This document shows positions 14,194-21,512 of a stretch of DNA of 33,822 bases, piece after piece. A model generated the notes under the pieces. It searched no databases. It was not told the DNA's origin and saw only the letters and a list, made by a program, of their open reading frames with translations. The position numbers were made by a program, and so were the translations under genes. Origin of the DNA: CAZJTL01 sp964548905 (lineage in GTDB: Bacteria > Cyanobacteriota > Cyanobacteriia > Cyanobacteriales > Xenococcaceae); NCBI GenBank assembly GCA_964548905.1, contig CAZJTL010000030.1:1-33822 (forward strand), in the 5' to 3' direction. Position 1 is the first letter of the stretch. Every line of letters begins with the position of its first letter.

Positions 14194-14829
14194 CTAAAAT
14201 TCTTCTGTAATTACGACTCTAGGTTTAACTTCACCTGACATCTTATAAGAAGAAATTCTCTCTTCAATTTCATCTTTGATTAAATTAGCCAATATCTTAT
14301 TAATTATTTGTACGCCTTCGATTTGTTCGTGTTTACAAACAATTTCAAAAATCTTCTCAATTTTTTCAACGCGATTTTTTCTCTCCATAACAAAAATTTT
14401 TCTTTGTTTATTTTTAATATGTATTGATGGAGCTTTTTTGGGTTTTTCTTCAGTTCTTGCTTCTCTATCGTCCAGCCAAAAAGCTCTGTAGATATAATTA
14501 TCTGAATTTTGATAATATTTTAGAATTGGCAAAGAAGGTATAGTTAAATGATAAAAACTATCTTTTTTAGCTATTTGAAAATATCCCCATGATTTTTCTT
14601 TTCCTTCCATAAGTCTTACCAGTGCCATCGATAAAGAAGGAAAATTATCAATCATATTGGTGCTAATTTTTTCAGTTTTCATATTTGGTTCTAGATCGAT
14701 TTGATGGGATTTGATAAGCTGCCAGTTAACATCGGTAACTTTTCTAGATGACAAAAAGCGATCGTTAACAACTGTAGCTAATTTTAAAATACATACATAC
14801 AAAAATTCCGTCCCAAAAGGACGGAACAT
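14194..14829 (-). CDS. Hypothetical protein
   Basis: The frame is open for 211 codons from an ATG at 14827-14829, but that ATG lies in the terminator hairpin of the upstream gene. A start at the ATG ending at 14682 (M-K-T-E-K-I-S-T) is more credible and would give 162 residues. The product is Lys/Glu/Ile-rich, with a central Y-F-Q-I and F-Y-H-L-T-I-P-S-L-P strand-like region and a helical C-terminus. I do not recognise it. It sits between the coiled-coil protein gene and the TIGR03643 gene on the same strand. Confidence 0.5.
   Translation of the reverse strand: MFRPFGTEFLYVCILKLATVVNDRFLSSRKVTDVNWQLIKSHQIDLEPNMKTEKISTNMIDNFPSLSMALVRLMEGKEKSWGYFQIAKKDSFYHLTIPSLPILKYYQNSDNYIYRAFWLDDREARTEEKPKKAPSIHIKNKQRKIFVMERKNRVEKIEKIFEIVCKHEQIEGVQIINKILANLIKDEIEERISSYKMSGEVKPRVVITEEF
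14806..14826 (-). terminator. Rho-independent terminator
   Basis: TTCCGTCC and GGACGGAA pair perfectly over 8 bp around a five-base loop. On the minus strand the hairpin is followed by TTTTTGT. It stands 40 bases past the stop of the coiled-coil protein gene and ends that transcript. Confidence 0.8.
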
Positions 14830-14865
14830 TAAAATAAAAGTTTAGTAAAATTTAGACTCCAGAAT

Positions 14866-16525
14866 CTAACCGAGTAATTCTTCTAAATCAATTTCCTGAG
14901 ATGTCGATCCCGAAGCTTGATTGGTTGATTTAGGTGGTTCCAAATTGTCAAGCTCTTCACTCAAAAAACCGCCGCTGTCCACAAAAGCTTCTAATCGCTC
15001 ATTATCCGTTTCAGGAATATCAAATGTTTCTAAATTTTCAGCAGATTCAGAAGCATTTTCGCTAACGGATTCTAGAAACGGATTAAATTCCTCTCCTCCA
15101 TTATCGTCTGGCGCATCGAGTAGTGCATTTAAATCAGGCTCTTCGCTAGCTGGTNNNNNNNNNNNNNNNNNNNNNNNNNNNNNNNNNNNNNNNNNNNNNN
15201 NNNNNNNNNNNNNNNNNNNNNNNNNNNNNNNNNNNNNNNNNNNNNNNNNNNNNNTGCTCATCTAAGAAAGCACCAAAGTCATCTCCTTCGCTAGTTGCTG
15301 AGGTTTCTGGTGCATCGAGTAGTGCATTTAAATCAGGCTCTTCGCTAGCTGGTTGCTCATCTAAGAAAGCACCAAAGTCATCTCCTTCGCTAGTTGCTGA
15401 GGTTTCTGAAGCATCCAGTAGTGCATTTAAATCAGGCTCTTCGCTAGCTGCTGAGGTTTCTGGTTCGCTAACTGGCTTGGAATCAAAGAAAGCATCAAAT
15501 TCTTGGCTATCATTGCTTTCTGTGCGATCGAATAAATCGTTAAGATCGTTTTCTTTTTCAGTGGTAAAAGATGGATTTTCTATATTTGTATCGGCAAAAG
15601 AATCAATTAAAGCATTAACTTGATTTGTTGTTTCGTCAAAACTATTATTGTCTTCTAATTGTTCTTCTAGTTCTTGAGATATATTTTCTGGAGTTGTAAC
15701 AGTTTGCAAGTTATGTTCGTCTGTTTCAAGTTGAACATCTATCTCTTGATTTTCTATTTCCAGTTGTTTTTTAAGAGATTCTAGAGTAGCAATTTGTTGA
15801 TTTAGTTGTTCTTGTTGCTGCTGTGATTCAAAAATTTGATTCAGTAGCTGTTCGAGTTCTGTTTTGTGATTATTGAGACTGGCTTCAACTTCTTGTTTTT
15901 CATTTTGCAGAGGTATCAAAGTATTGTTCAAATCATCTTTTTGCTGGTGGAAATTATTGATTTGAGTTTGTAATTTTTGATTTTCAGCTTCTAACTCTTG
16001 TTTGCGATTTTGGCTACTTTCTAATTCTTGCTTGAGAGAATTAAACTTGTTTTCGGCTTCTTTACTTTGACTACGTTTATCTGAAATAGAAAATTCTAGT
16101 TCATCTTTTTGTTGACTGAGACGCTGAATTTCCGTAGTTAAATTAGCTAAATTTTGCTTTAATTCTTCTCTTTGACTGTTTAGATCGGAAATGTTATTAA
16201 CTAATTGATTGTGTTCTGATTGTAGAGCATTGATATTGTTTTCTATCTCTTCTATTCTGCTGGTTGATGCTGAGATAGATTGATTAAGTTGCTCTTGTTG
16301 TTCTTGAAGTTCTTGATAACGATCCGAGTTATCTTCTTGTTCTAATTGCGATTGCTTTTGTTTTTTGTCTGAGATTGCCGCACCTGCTAAAACCGCAGGA
16401 ATAGCCATTCCTCCACCAATTAAAGCACTGTTTGTATTTTTACTAAGTAATTGGATAGCTCCGAAGCTAATTCCACAGAATGCTGAGCTAAGAAGAACTA
16501 TATTAATAAGTTTGGGTGATTGCAT
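14866..16525 (-). CDS. Membrane-anchored coiled-coil protein with acidic 33-residue tandem repeats (assembly gap inside)
   Basis: A single gene interrupted by 100 Ns (15155-15254). The frame is continuous across the gap if its true length is a multiple of three. N-terminus: two hydrophobic helices (about residues 7-25 and 34-51). Then comes a long Gln/Glu/Leu/Asn-rich coiled coil (about 58-290). The tail is acidic and carries a recurring motif, [D/E]-[L/F]-x-x-[L/F]-[L/F/V]-[D/E]: DLNDLFD, EFDAFFD, DLNALLD, DFGAFLD, EFNPFLE, RLEAFVD, ending EIDLEELLG. Two full 33-residue units (QPASEEPDLNALLDA plus the FGAFLDE half) flank the gap. The function is unknown. A filamentous scaffold with a multivalent docking tail is my inference. 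Its own terminator lies at 14806-14826. Confidence 0.8.
15111..15452 (-). repeat. 99-bp in-frame tandem repeat spanning the assembly gap
   Basis: One exact unit is 15255-15353 and a second, slightly diverged, is 15354-15452. The 3' part of another (about 42 bases) ends at 15154, next to the gap. The 100 Ns are a placeholder, so the copy number is unknown. Confidence 0.9.
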
Positions 16526-16829
16526 TTTTCTTTTGGACTATTATTTAACTATCTATATGTGAGCTAAGTCTTACTAAGTAGTTAATCTTACCTATGCATT
16601 CATAGACTATTAGCTCGTTAGCTTTGTTGAACCGAGGACTGCTAACTAAGAACTAAATAAAAAAATAAGCATAAAGAATGAAGCAAACAAATAACTTAAA
16701 ACGTTCATTGGTAAGAATGGCTTAAATGAATTAGTCTTTAATCTTCATGCTTTATGCTTAAGATAGATACTGATTTCCTCAGTCTTATCTATAAGAGTTC
16801 CCAAATAAGGCGAGAAAATTAACAGGTTT
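16526..16829. other. Intergenic region with a long inverted repeat
   Basis: 304 bases without a gene, between the AAA ATPase gene and the coiled-coil gene. An 18-base arm at 16666-16683 is complementary to 16743-16760 with one mismatch. An imperfect hairpin follows (16761-16790). The promoter of the coiled-coil gene should be here. I could not assign it. Confidence 0.6.
16666..16760. repeat. Long inverted repeat
   Basis: TAAGCATAAAGAATGAAG (16666-16683) pairs with CTTCATGCTTTATGCTTA (16743-16760), 17 of 18 positions, with a 59-base loop. It could be a transcript-end structure for the AAA ATPase gene or the two ends of a small inverted element. Confidence 0.55.
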
Positions 16830-18191
16830 TCATGTCAAATTCGATCGCGCGATCGCTAATTCAGCTTCCAGAAAGTCAATAAATTGTCTCGCAGTTCTTC
16901 CAGAACGTCCATTATGGCGAGTTGCCCACTGTTTGGCACGAAATTCTAATTCTTCTCGATCGATCTCGATCTTGGCTTGTACTGCCAGATGTCGGACAAT
17001 ATTAAGATATGTATCTTGGTTGGCTGGTTCAAAAGTGAGTGTCAAACCAAAGCGATCGCTAAAGGATAATTTTTCTTGTACCGTATCCCAAGAATGAATT
17101 TCATCGGCATCTTTGGGACGAGGGCGATCGTCAAAAAATTCTCTAATTAAGTGTCTGCGATTGGAAGTAGCATAAACAACAACGTTATTAGCTCTTGCGG
17201 TTAAGCTTCCTTCTAAAACAACTTTAAGCGCTTTAAAAGCATCGTCATCTTCTTCAAAGGATAAGTCATCGACAAAAATAATAAATTTTTGCGGGCGATC
17301 GCGCAGTTGTTCTAGGATTATTGGTAAGTTTTTTAATTCAGATTTGGCGACTTCAATCAATCTCAATCCCTTGTCGCCATATGCTTGAAGCAATCCTTTC
17401 ACTAAAGAAGATTTCCCCGAACCTCTACTTCCGTAAAGTAAGACATTAAGGGCAGTAAATCCATCGAGCAGAAATTCTGTATTCTTAACTAAAGTTTCTT
17501 TCTGATCTTCGTAACCTGCTATTTCTGTTAACTGAATTGGATCGGGATGAGCAATGCCAATAAGTTGTTCTTGTTGCCAGCGAAATGCACGATATTTGGC
17601 AAATATTCCTGTCCCGTTTTGGCGATAATAGTTAGCTAATTCTTCTAGTGCATCCGTCCAATTGTGAGTTTGGTGCAAGAAGCTTGGGGTTGAAGTTTCC
17701 AGATTCCAAGCGATAGGAGGTACTGATAAACTAGATGCAGTTTGTATCCACTGACTAATTTGTTCGGCGCTACATCTATATATATTGTTTAAAATTTGTA
17801 GATCGTATTTAGCTGCGCTGACTAAAGATTGAGGTAAATGTTGTAGGGAAACTGTTTGTACTTGTTGGCTAAAAGGATTATCGTTTTGCAGAATTTGCTT
17901 AATTAAATAGTCTTGCCAACTTTGCTTATTTGTAGCTAAGTTTTTAAACCAATTACCGTAAGCTTGTAGAAGATTTGGAGCGGAGTTGTTATTCTGGCGA
18001 TCAAGCGTTGCCAATAAATTGAGGAATACTTTGCCAATCTCATTCTCAAAAACCGATTGATACAAAAGTAAAGATGATGCTTGTTGGTAAAGTAATTGGT
18101 ATTCGTTCATCAAGTACCAGTTAAAAAATATCGATAAAGTCAATCTTAGATCGAGATTAATTGTTTGAGTAAGTCTAGTGAAATCTGACAT
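16830..18191 (-). CDS. DUF815-type AAA ATPase
   Basis: A 453-residue P-loop ATPase. Residues about 1-215 are a helical, family-specific N-terminal region. The ATPase core has Walker A G-S-R-G-S-G-K-S (254-261), Walker B F-I-I-F-V-D-D (303-309), the sensor segment V-V-V-Y-A-T-S-N-R-R and an arginine-finger-like F-S-D-R-F-G-L, all in the DUF815 pattern. DUF815 proteins are widespread but functionally poorly defined, and resemble DnaA/IstB-like loaders. The ATG at 18191 gives the longest protein. The ATG ending at 18110 (M-N-E-Y-Q-L-L) is a real alternative, and neither has a clear ribosome-binding site. It is upstream of, and on the same strand as, the coiled-coil gene, 304 bases away. Confidence 0.82.
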   Translation of the reverse strand: MSDFTRLTQTINLDLRLTLSIFFNWYLMNEYQLLYQQASSLLLYQSVFENEIGKVFLNLLATLDRQNNNSAPNLLQAYGNWFKNLATNKQSWQDYLIKQILQNDNPFSQQVQTVSLQHLPQSLVSAAKYDLQILNNIYRCSAEQISQWIQTASSLSVPPIAWNLETSTPSFLHQTHNWTDALEELANYYRQNGTGIFAKYRAFRWQQEQLIGIAHPDPIQLTEIAGYEDQKETLVKNTEFLLDGFTALNVLLYGSRGSGKSSLVKGLLQAYGDKGLRLIEVAKSELKNLPIILEQLRDRPQKFIIFVDDLSFEEDDDAFKALKVVLEGSLTARANNVVVYATSNRRHLIREFFDDRPRPKDADEIHSWDTVQEKLSFSDRFGLTLTFEPANQDTYLNIVRHLAVQAKIEIDREELEFRAKQWATRHNGRSGRTARQFIDFLEAELAIARSNLT

Positions 18192-18253
18192 TTTGTAGTT
18201 AATTTAACGTAATGTCAGCCAGAATTCCCTAATCTTCTATACGGTGGGGTAGT

Positions 18254-19177
18254 TCATATTGCTAATTGAGTCAAAAAATAATTGTAAAATTTATCTCGAT
18301 CGACTTGCTTCATAACCTTAATTTTTTTCCCTCCCTTGGCGATCGTCGTTCTACCTTGACTTTTGCCTTCAGTAATAATTTTGACCTCGCATTCTTCAAC
18401 TTGATAGAATTCGGGTCGATCGAGATAGGCAGTAGCAAGAACGTCCCAAAAATAATAATTCTGAGGAATTGCTAAAGAGTAGCAAAGTCCAGCAAGATCG
18501 GAAATTGGATAGCGTCGCTGTTTGGTTAATTGGTAAATAAATTCAGATTGGACGGGAACGGTATTAGTTAAATCCAGAGGACATAAAGTTATGGAAATCT
18601 CAGTTTGCCAAAGGCGATCGCAGGCGATCGGATCCCAAAAAACATTCCATTCTGCCGTTCCATCGTGTTCCAGGGCAAAAACTTTCTCAACGTTACCAGG
18701 AACAGTTAAAGCACCCCCCATCCAGACAATCTCAGCAATTTTGTCGATAATTTGTGGTTCTAAATCGATCGCTGTGGCAACTGTGGTTAAAGGGCCCGTT
18801 ACCATCAATATTACTGGTACTGGTGCTTGTTGCAGAACTCGAACCATAAATTCCTGCCCAGATTCAGCAACTAATGGAGTTTTCAGGCGATCGCTTTCGT
18901 TGAGAATCGGAAAGTTGTCAATAATTACTGAATCGCGTCTATATTCGGCAGGAAAAGGGTTTATGCCTCTAATTGTACTTTCTGCGATGGGAATGTCAAA
19001 ACGCCCCATCAAGTCGAGAATTTTGCGCGTTACGCTTACCGCCGCTTTGATGTAACAGTCAGCAGGAGTAACCACTATTCCAACCGGTTGTATTTCTGGC
19101 ATTGTCATTAACAAAATCGTCGCCAAAAAGTCATCGATCGCGCCGTCGTGATCCAGTAATACTAGTTTTTTAGACAT
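18254..19177 (-). CDS. Nucleoside hydrolase (IunH/RihA family)
   Basis: A 307-residue N-ribohydrolase that splits nucleosides into base and ribose in salvage. The N-terminus carries the calcium- and ribose-binding motif L-L-D-H-D-G-A-I-D-D (Asp9, Asp11, Asp15, Asp16). Later motifs are V-T-G-P-L-T-T-V-A and W-M-G-G-A, then A-E-W-N-V-F-W-D-P, where the Asn and Asp contact ribose and metal. The family usually also has a His-containing V-H-D segment near the C-terminus, here represented by F-W-D-V-L-A-T-A-Y. Absence of that His may alter base preference. It stands alone between the AAA ATPase gene and yraN. Confidence 0.88.
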   Translation of the reverse strand: MSKKLVLLDHDGAIDDFLATILLMTMPEIQPVGIVVTPADCYIKAAVSVTRKILDLMGRFDIPIAESTIRGINPFPAEYRRDSVIIDNFPILNESDRLKTPLVAESGQEFMVRVLQQAPVPVILMVTGPLTTVATAIDLEPQIIDKIAEIVWMGGALTVPGNVEKVFALEHDGTAEWNVFWDPIACDRLWQTEISITLCPLDLTNTVPVQSEFIYQLTKQRRYPISDLAGLCYSLAIPQNYYFWDVLATAYLDRPEFYQVEECEVKIITEGKSQGRTTIAKGGKKIKVMKQVDRDKFYNYFLTQLAI

Positions 19178-19240
19178 AATTTTCTAATATACTCTCTCAA
19201 GATATTTTCTACAGCCTTAACTAAATTGCGCCAATTATCG

Positions 19241-19678
19241 TCAATCCTGTTCGATAGATAAATCAAAAGCTGATTCTAGATATTGTTTGAGGGTAAATTG
19301 ATATCCAGATTCAATTAATGTAGTCGATTTAGCATAGATTGTTTGAGCGATCGCAGACTGTTTTTGATAACTAACTAGAGCAACGTCAAATCTACAAAAA
19401 TAATTAGCAAAAGCTATATTTTTAGTCAAAAAACTAGCAGCAGTACGGCTAATTTTTAATTGCTTTTTTGAAGTAATCGCCAGCAAACCATCATTATCCC
19501 AATTGTTTTGACGGCGAGCTTTAACTTCGACAAAAATCAACTCATTACTCGACTTTTTTTCAGCAATAATATCTATTTCTCCCCAAAGACAATGCCAACC
19601 TTGGTGTAAAATCTCCCAATCTTGAGACTGAAGATACTGTGCAACTAATTTTTCGCCGAGATCGCCGATTTTTATCAT
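19241..19678 (-). CDS. YraN/UPF0102 family nuclease-like protein
   Basis: A 145-residue protein with the restriction-endonuclease-like fold signature of UPF0102: G-x-x-G-E-K-L-V-A-Q-Y-L at the start, W-G-E-I-D-I-I-A, F-V-E-V-K-A-R and R-F-D-V-A-L-V. The E-I-D...E-V-K arrangement is the PD-(D/E)xK metal site and appears intact. Homologues resemble Holliday-junction resolvases and are often linked to DNA processing, though the cellular role is not settled. Heptanucleotide repeats begin at its start codon. Confidence 0.9.
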   Translation of the reverse strand: MIKIGDLGEKLVAQYLQSQDWEILHQGWHCLWGEIDIIAEKKSSNELIFVEVKARRQNNWDNDGLLAITSKKQLKISRTAASFLTKNIAFANYFCRFDVALVSYQKQSAIAQTIYAKSTTLIESGYQFTLKQYLESAFDLSIEQD

Positions 19679-19701
19679 TAGTTATTAGTTATTAGTTATT
19701 T
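19678..19701. repeat. TAGTTAT tandem repeat
   Basis: About three copies of a seven-base unit lie directly upstream of yraN, one base overlapping its start codon. They are at the position of its ribosome-binding site. The rest of 19,679-19,981 holds a TATAAT box (19922-19927) upstream of the pentapeptide gene and nothing else I can identify. Confidence 0.65.
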
Positions 19702-19921
19702 GTTATCGTTAGTTAAGTTCGCGATCGCGAGTATTTCCCTTAAAAACTGCTTAAATTATACTTTTTTTCCAATAGCTCTCTAGATAAAAACTCAAAACGA
19801 GAAAAACTTCAAAATGCTAGATATCTTGTCTATTCTGACCTCTGACCTCTAATTATCTACTCAGTCTCTTGTTAATGCATGAGAATCGATCTTAGATGAG
19901 TCGGCGATCGAAGAGATAATT

Positions 19922-19927
19922 TATAAT
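19922..19927 (+). promoter_or_regulatory. Putative -10 box for the pentapeptide-repeat gene
   Basis: A consensus TATAAT 55 bases before the start codon. No good -35 element is present at 16-18 bases, so the call rests on the -10 box and its position only. Confidence 0.35.
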
Positions 19928-19981
19928 CTTTTTTATCTTTAAAAAACATTCCCGTTATGCAAAAGCGTTTTTAGGTGAATT

Positions 19982-20500
19982 ATGACCAGAGTTAAAATCG
20001 AAAATTATTTTTTTAATAGCAGCATTGTCTCAGTCGTAATTGCTTTGTTGGCGATCGCGTTTTTAACAATGAATATGCTAGTACCATCAGCTTTGGCGAT
20101 CGACTATAACAAGCGTGCTTTGGTAGACAGTGACTTTTCCAATCAAGATTTGACCGATGCTAGCTTCGATCATGCCAATTTACGCAATAGCAATCTTAGC
20201 AATGTTAACGCCAGAGGAATCAGGTTTTTTGGCGCTAACTTAGATTCGGTTAATCTCGAAGGCGCTAATCTTAGCTATACCGATTTAGAATCAACTCGTT
20301 TAACTCGTGCTAATCTTAGCAACGCCATTTTAGAAGGTGCTTTTCTCACCAACGCTAAATTTGATGGTGCGATCGTCGATGGCGCAGATTTTACTAATGC
20401 TTTAATGCGCGAAGATGCTGAAAAATATCTTTGCTCGATCGCCAAAGGTACAAATCCTGTCACAGGGAGAAATACTAAGGATACGTTGTATTGTCCGTAA
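19982..20500 (+). CDS. Pentapeptide-repeat protein, probably thylakoid lumen or periplasm
   Basis: A 172-residue secreted protein. A signal peptide with a strong hydrophobic core ends at A-L-A (cleavage after about residue 39). It is followed by about 18 A(D/N)LXX-type pentapeptide units (A-N-L-R-N, S-N-L-S-N, A-N-L-S-Y, A-N-L-S-N and so on), which form a right-handed quadrilateral beta-helix. The C-terminus L-C-S-I-A-K-G...T-L-Y-C carries two cysteines that may form a disulfide, as in the plant thylakoid lumenal 15 kDa protein. The arrangement makes a lumenal location likely. The molecular role of this family is unknown. It converges with tyrA and overlaps it by 26 bases. Confidence 0.85.
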   Translation: MTRVKIENYFFNSSIVSVVIALLAIAFLTMNMLVPSALAIDYNKRALVDSDFSNQDLTDASFDHANLRNSNLSNVNARGIRFFGANLDSVNLEGANLSYTDLESTRLTRANLSNAILEGAFLTNAKFDGAIVDGADFTNALMREDAEKYLCSIAKGTNPVTGRNTKDTLYCP

Positions 20501-21350
20501 GCAAGTCCGCCGTTAACATAAACTTGGGTCGATCGCGTTGAGTAGATTGGAGAATTGATTTTAATTCTTGCCAATCTTTGTGTTCGATCGAGCTGATTAA
20601 CTTGTCTAAATGTTGGCGATATTGGTGGAGCGATCGCAACAAGGCTTCAGTATTATACTCTGCCATCATCACCCCCAATTCTGGATTACCTCCACCAACT
20701 CTGCTAGTGTCGCGAAAACCCGAACTGGCTAACTTTTGTGCTAATTTTAAAACTGTTTGATCTGATTCACTAGTGCAAGAGTAAATGAGATTAGCGCTGA
20801 TTTGCACTGGTAAATGAGAAATCCAAGCTACAGCGCGATCGTGTTCTTCGGGGGAGCAATGCTCGACTTTCGAGCCAAGTAGATTCGCAATTTTTTCGAC
20901 CATGGCGATCGCTACTGGCGGAGTTTTTTCATCACCAGTGATTACATAGGGAGCATCTACAAATAGATCGAATTGAGCTGCTTCAATCCCTTGTTCTGCC
21001 GTACCTGCCATCGGATGTCCACCGACAAAATTGTGCCACAACTGGGAGCATTCGTTGACAATTGGCGCTTTAACAGAGCCAACATCAGTAACAATGGTTT
21101 CAGGAGCTAAAAAGGATGTGAGTTGTTTTAAAGTTGGTGCGATCGCAGCGATAGGAGTACAAATAAAAACTAGGTCTGTTTCTGAGAGTAAAGCTAGATC
21201 GATACTAGCGCGATCGACAACACCTCGCTCAATTGCTCTTTGACAGGTATTGTTATTACGAGCAACTCCCAAAACTTCTAAGCCAGCTTTTTTTAAGTCT
21301 AAGCCTAGAGAACCGCCAATTAAGCCTAAGCCAATAATTCCTACTTTCAT
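20475..21350 (-). CDS. tyrA: Prephenate/arogenate dehydrogenase
   Basis: A 291-residue tyrosine-biosynthesis enzyme. The N-terminal Rossmann motif G-L-G-L-I-G-G-S-L-G (7-16) binds NAD(P). V-T-D-V-G-S-V-K and G-G-H-P-M-A-G (about 115-118) are the TyrA signature. The C-terminal helical domain shows W-I-S-H-L-P with its catalytic-region His, and G-G-G-N-P near residue 220. Cyanobacterial homologues prefer arogenate with NADP, which I infer here. There is no fused chorismate mutase or ACT domain. The 3' end overlaps the pentapeptide gene convergently. Confidence 0.95.
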   Translation of the reverse strand: MKVGIIGLGLIGGSLGLDLKKAGLEVLGVARNNNTCQRAIERGVVDRASIDLALLSETDLVFICTPIAAIAPTLKQLTSFLAPETIVTDVGSVKAPIVNECSQLWHNFVGGHPMAGTAEQGIEAAQFDLFVDAPYVITGDEKTPPVAIAMVEKIANLLGSKVEHCSPEEHDRAVAWISHLPVQISANLIYSCTSESDQTVLKLAQKLASSGFRDTSRVGGGNPELGVMMAEYNTEALLRSLHQYRQHLDKLISSIEHKDWQELKSILQSTQRDRPKFMLTADLLTDNTTYP

Positions 21351-21441
21351 GCCTATTAGTATCGTTCTAACTTACATTTAATAAAGAAGTCGGTATATAT
21401 AAGTACATGGGCAAAATTAACTAGAACCATAGTTTCTTCTG

Positions 21442-21467
21442 TTGCCTTTTGCCTTTTGCCTTTTGCC
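21442..21467. repeat. CCTTTTG tandem repeat
   Basis: Three to four copies of a seven-base unit in the 162-base divergent gap between tyrA and the helicase-like gene. Confidence 0.75.
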
Positions 21468-21512
21468 TACCTCTACCTAGAAATTTAATTTCACCTACCT
21501 ACTTATATAGAA

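Noticed and set aside
18591..19055. 154-codon plus-strand frame
   Set aside because: It lies entirely opposite the nucleoside hydrolase gene, whose motifs are clear. Its composition (Ser/Thr/Ile-rich) is that of an antisense shadow.
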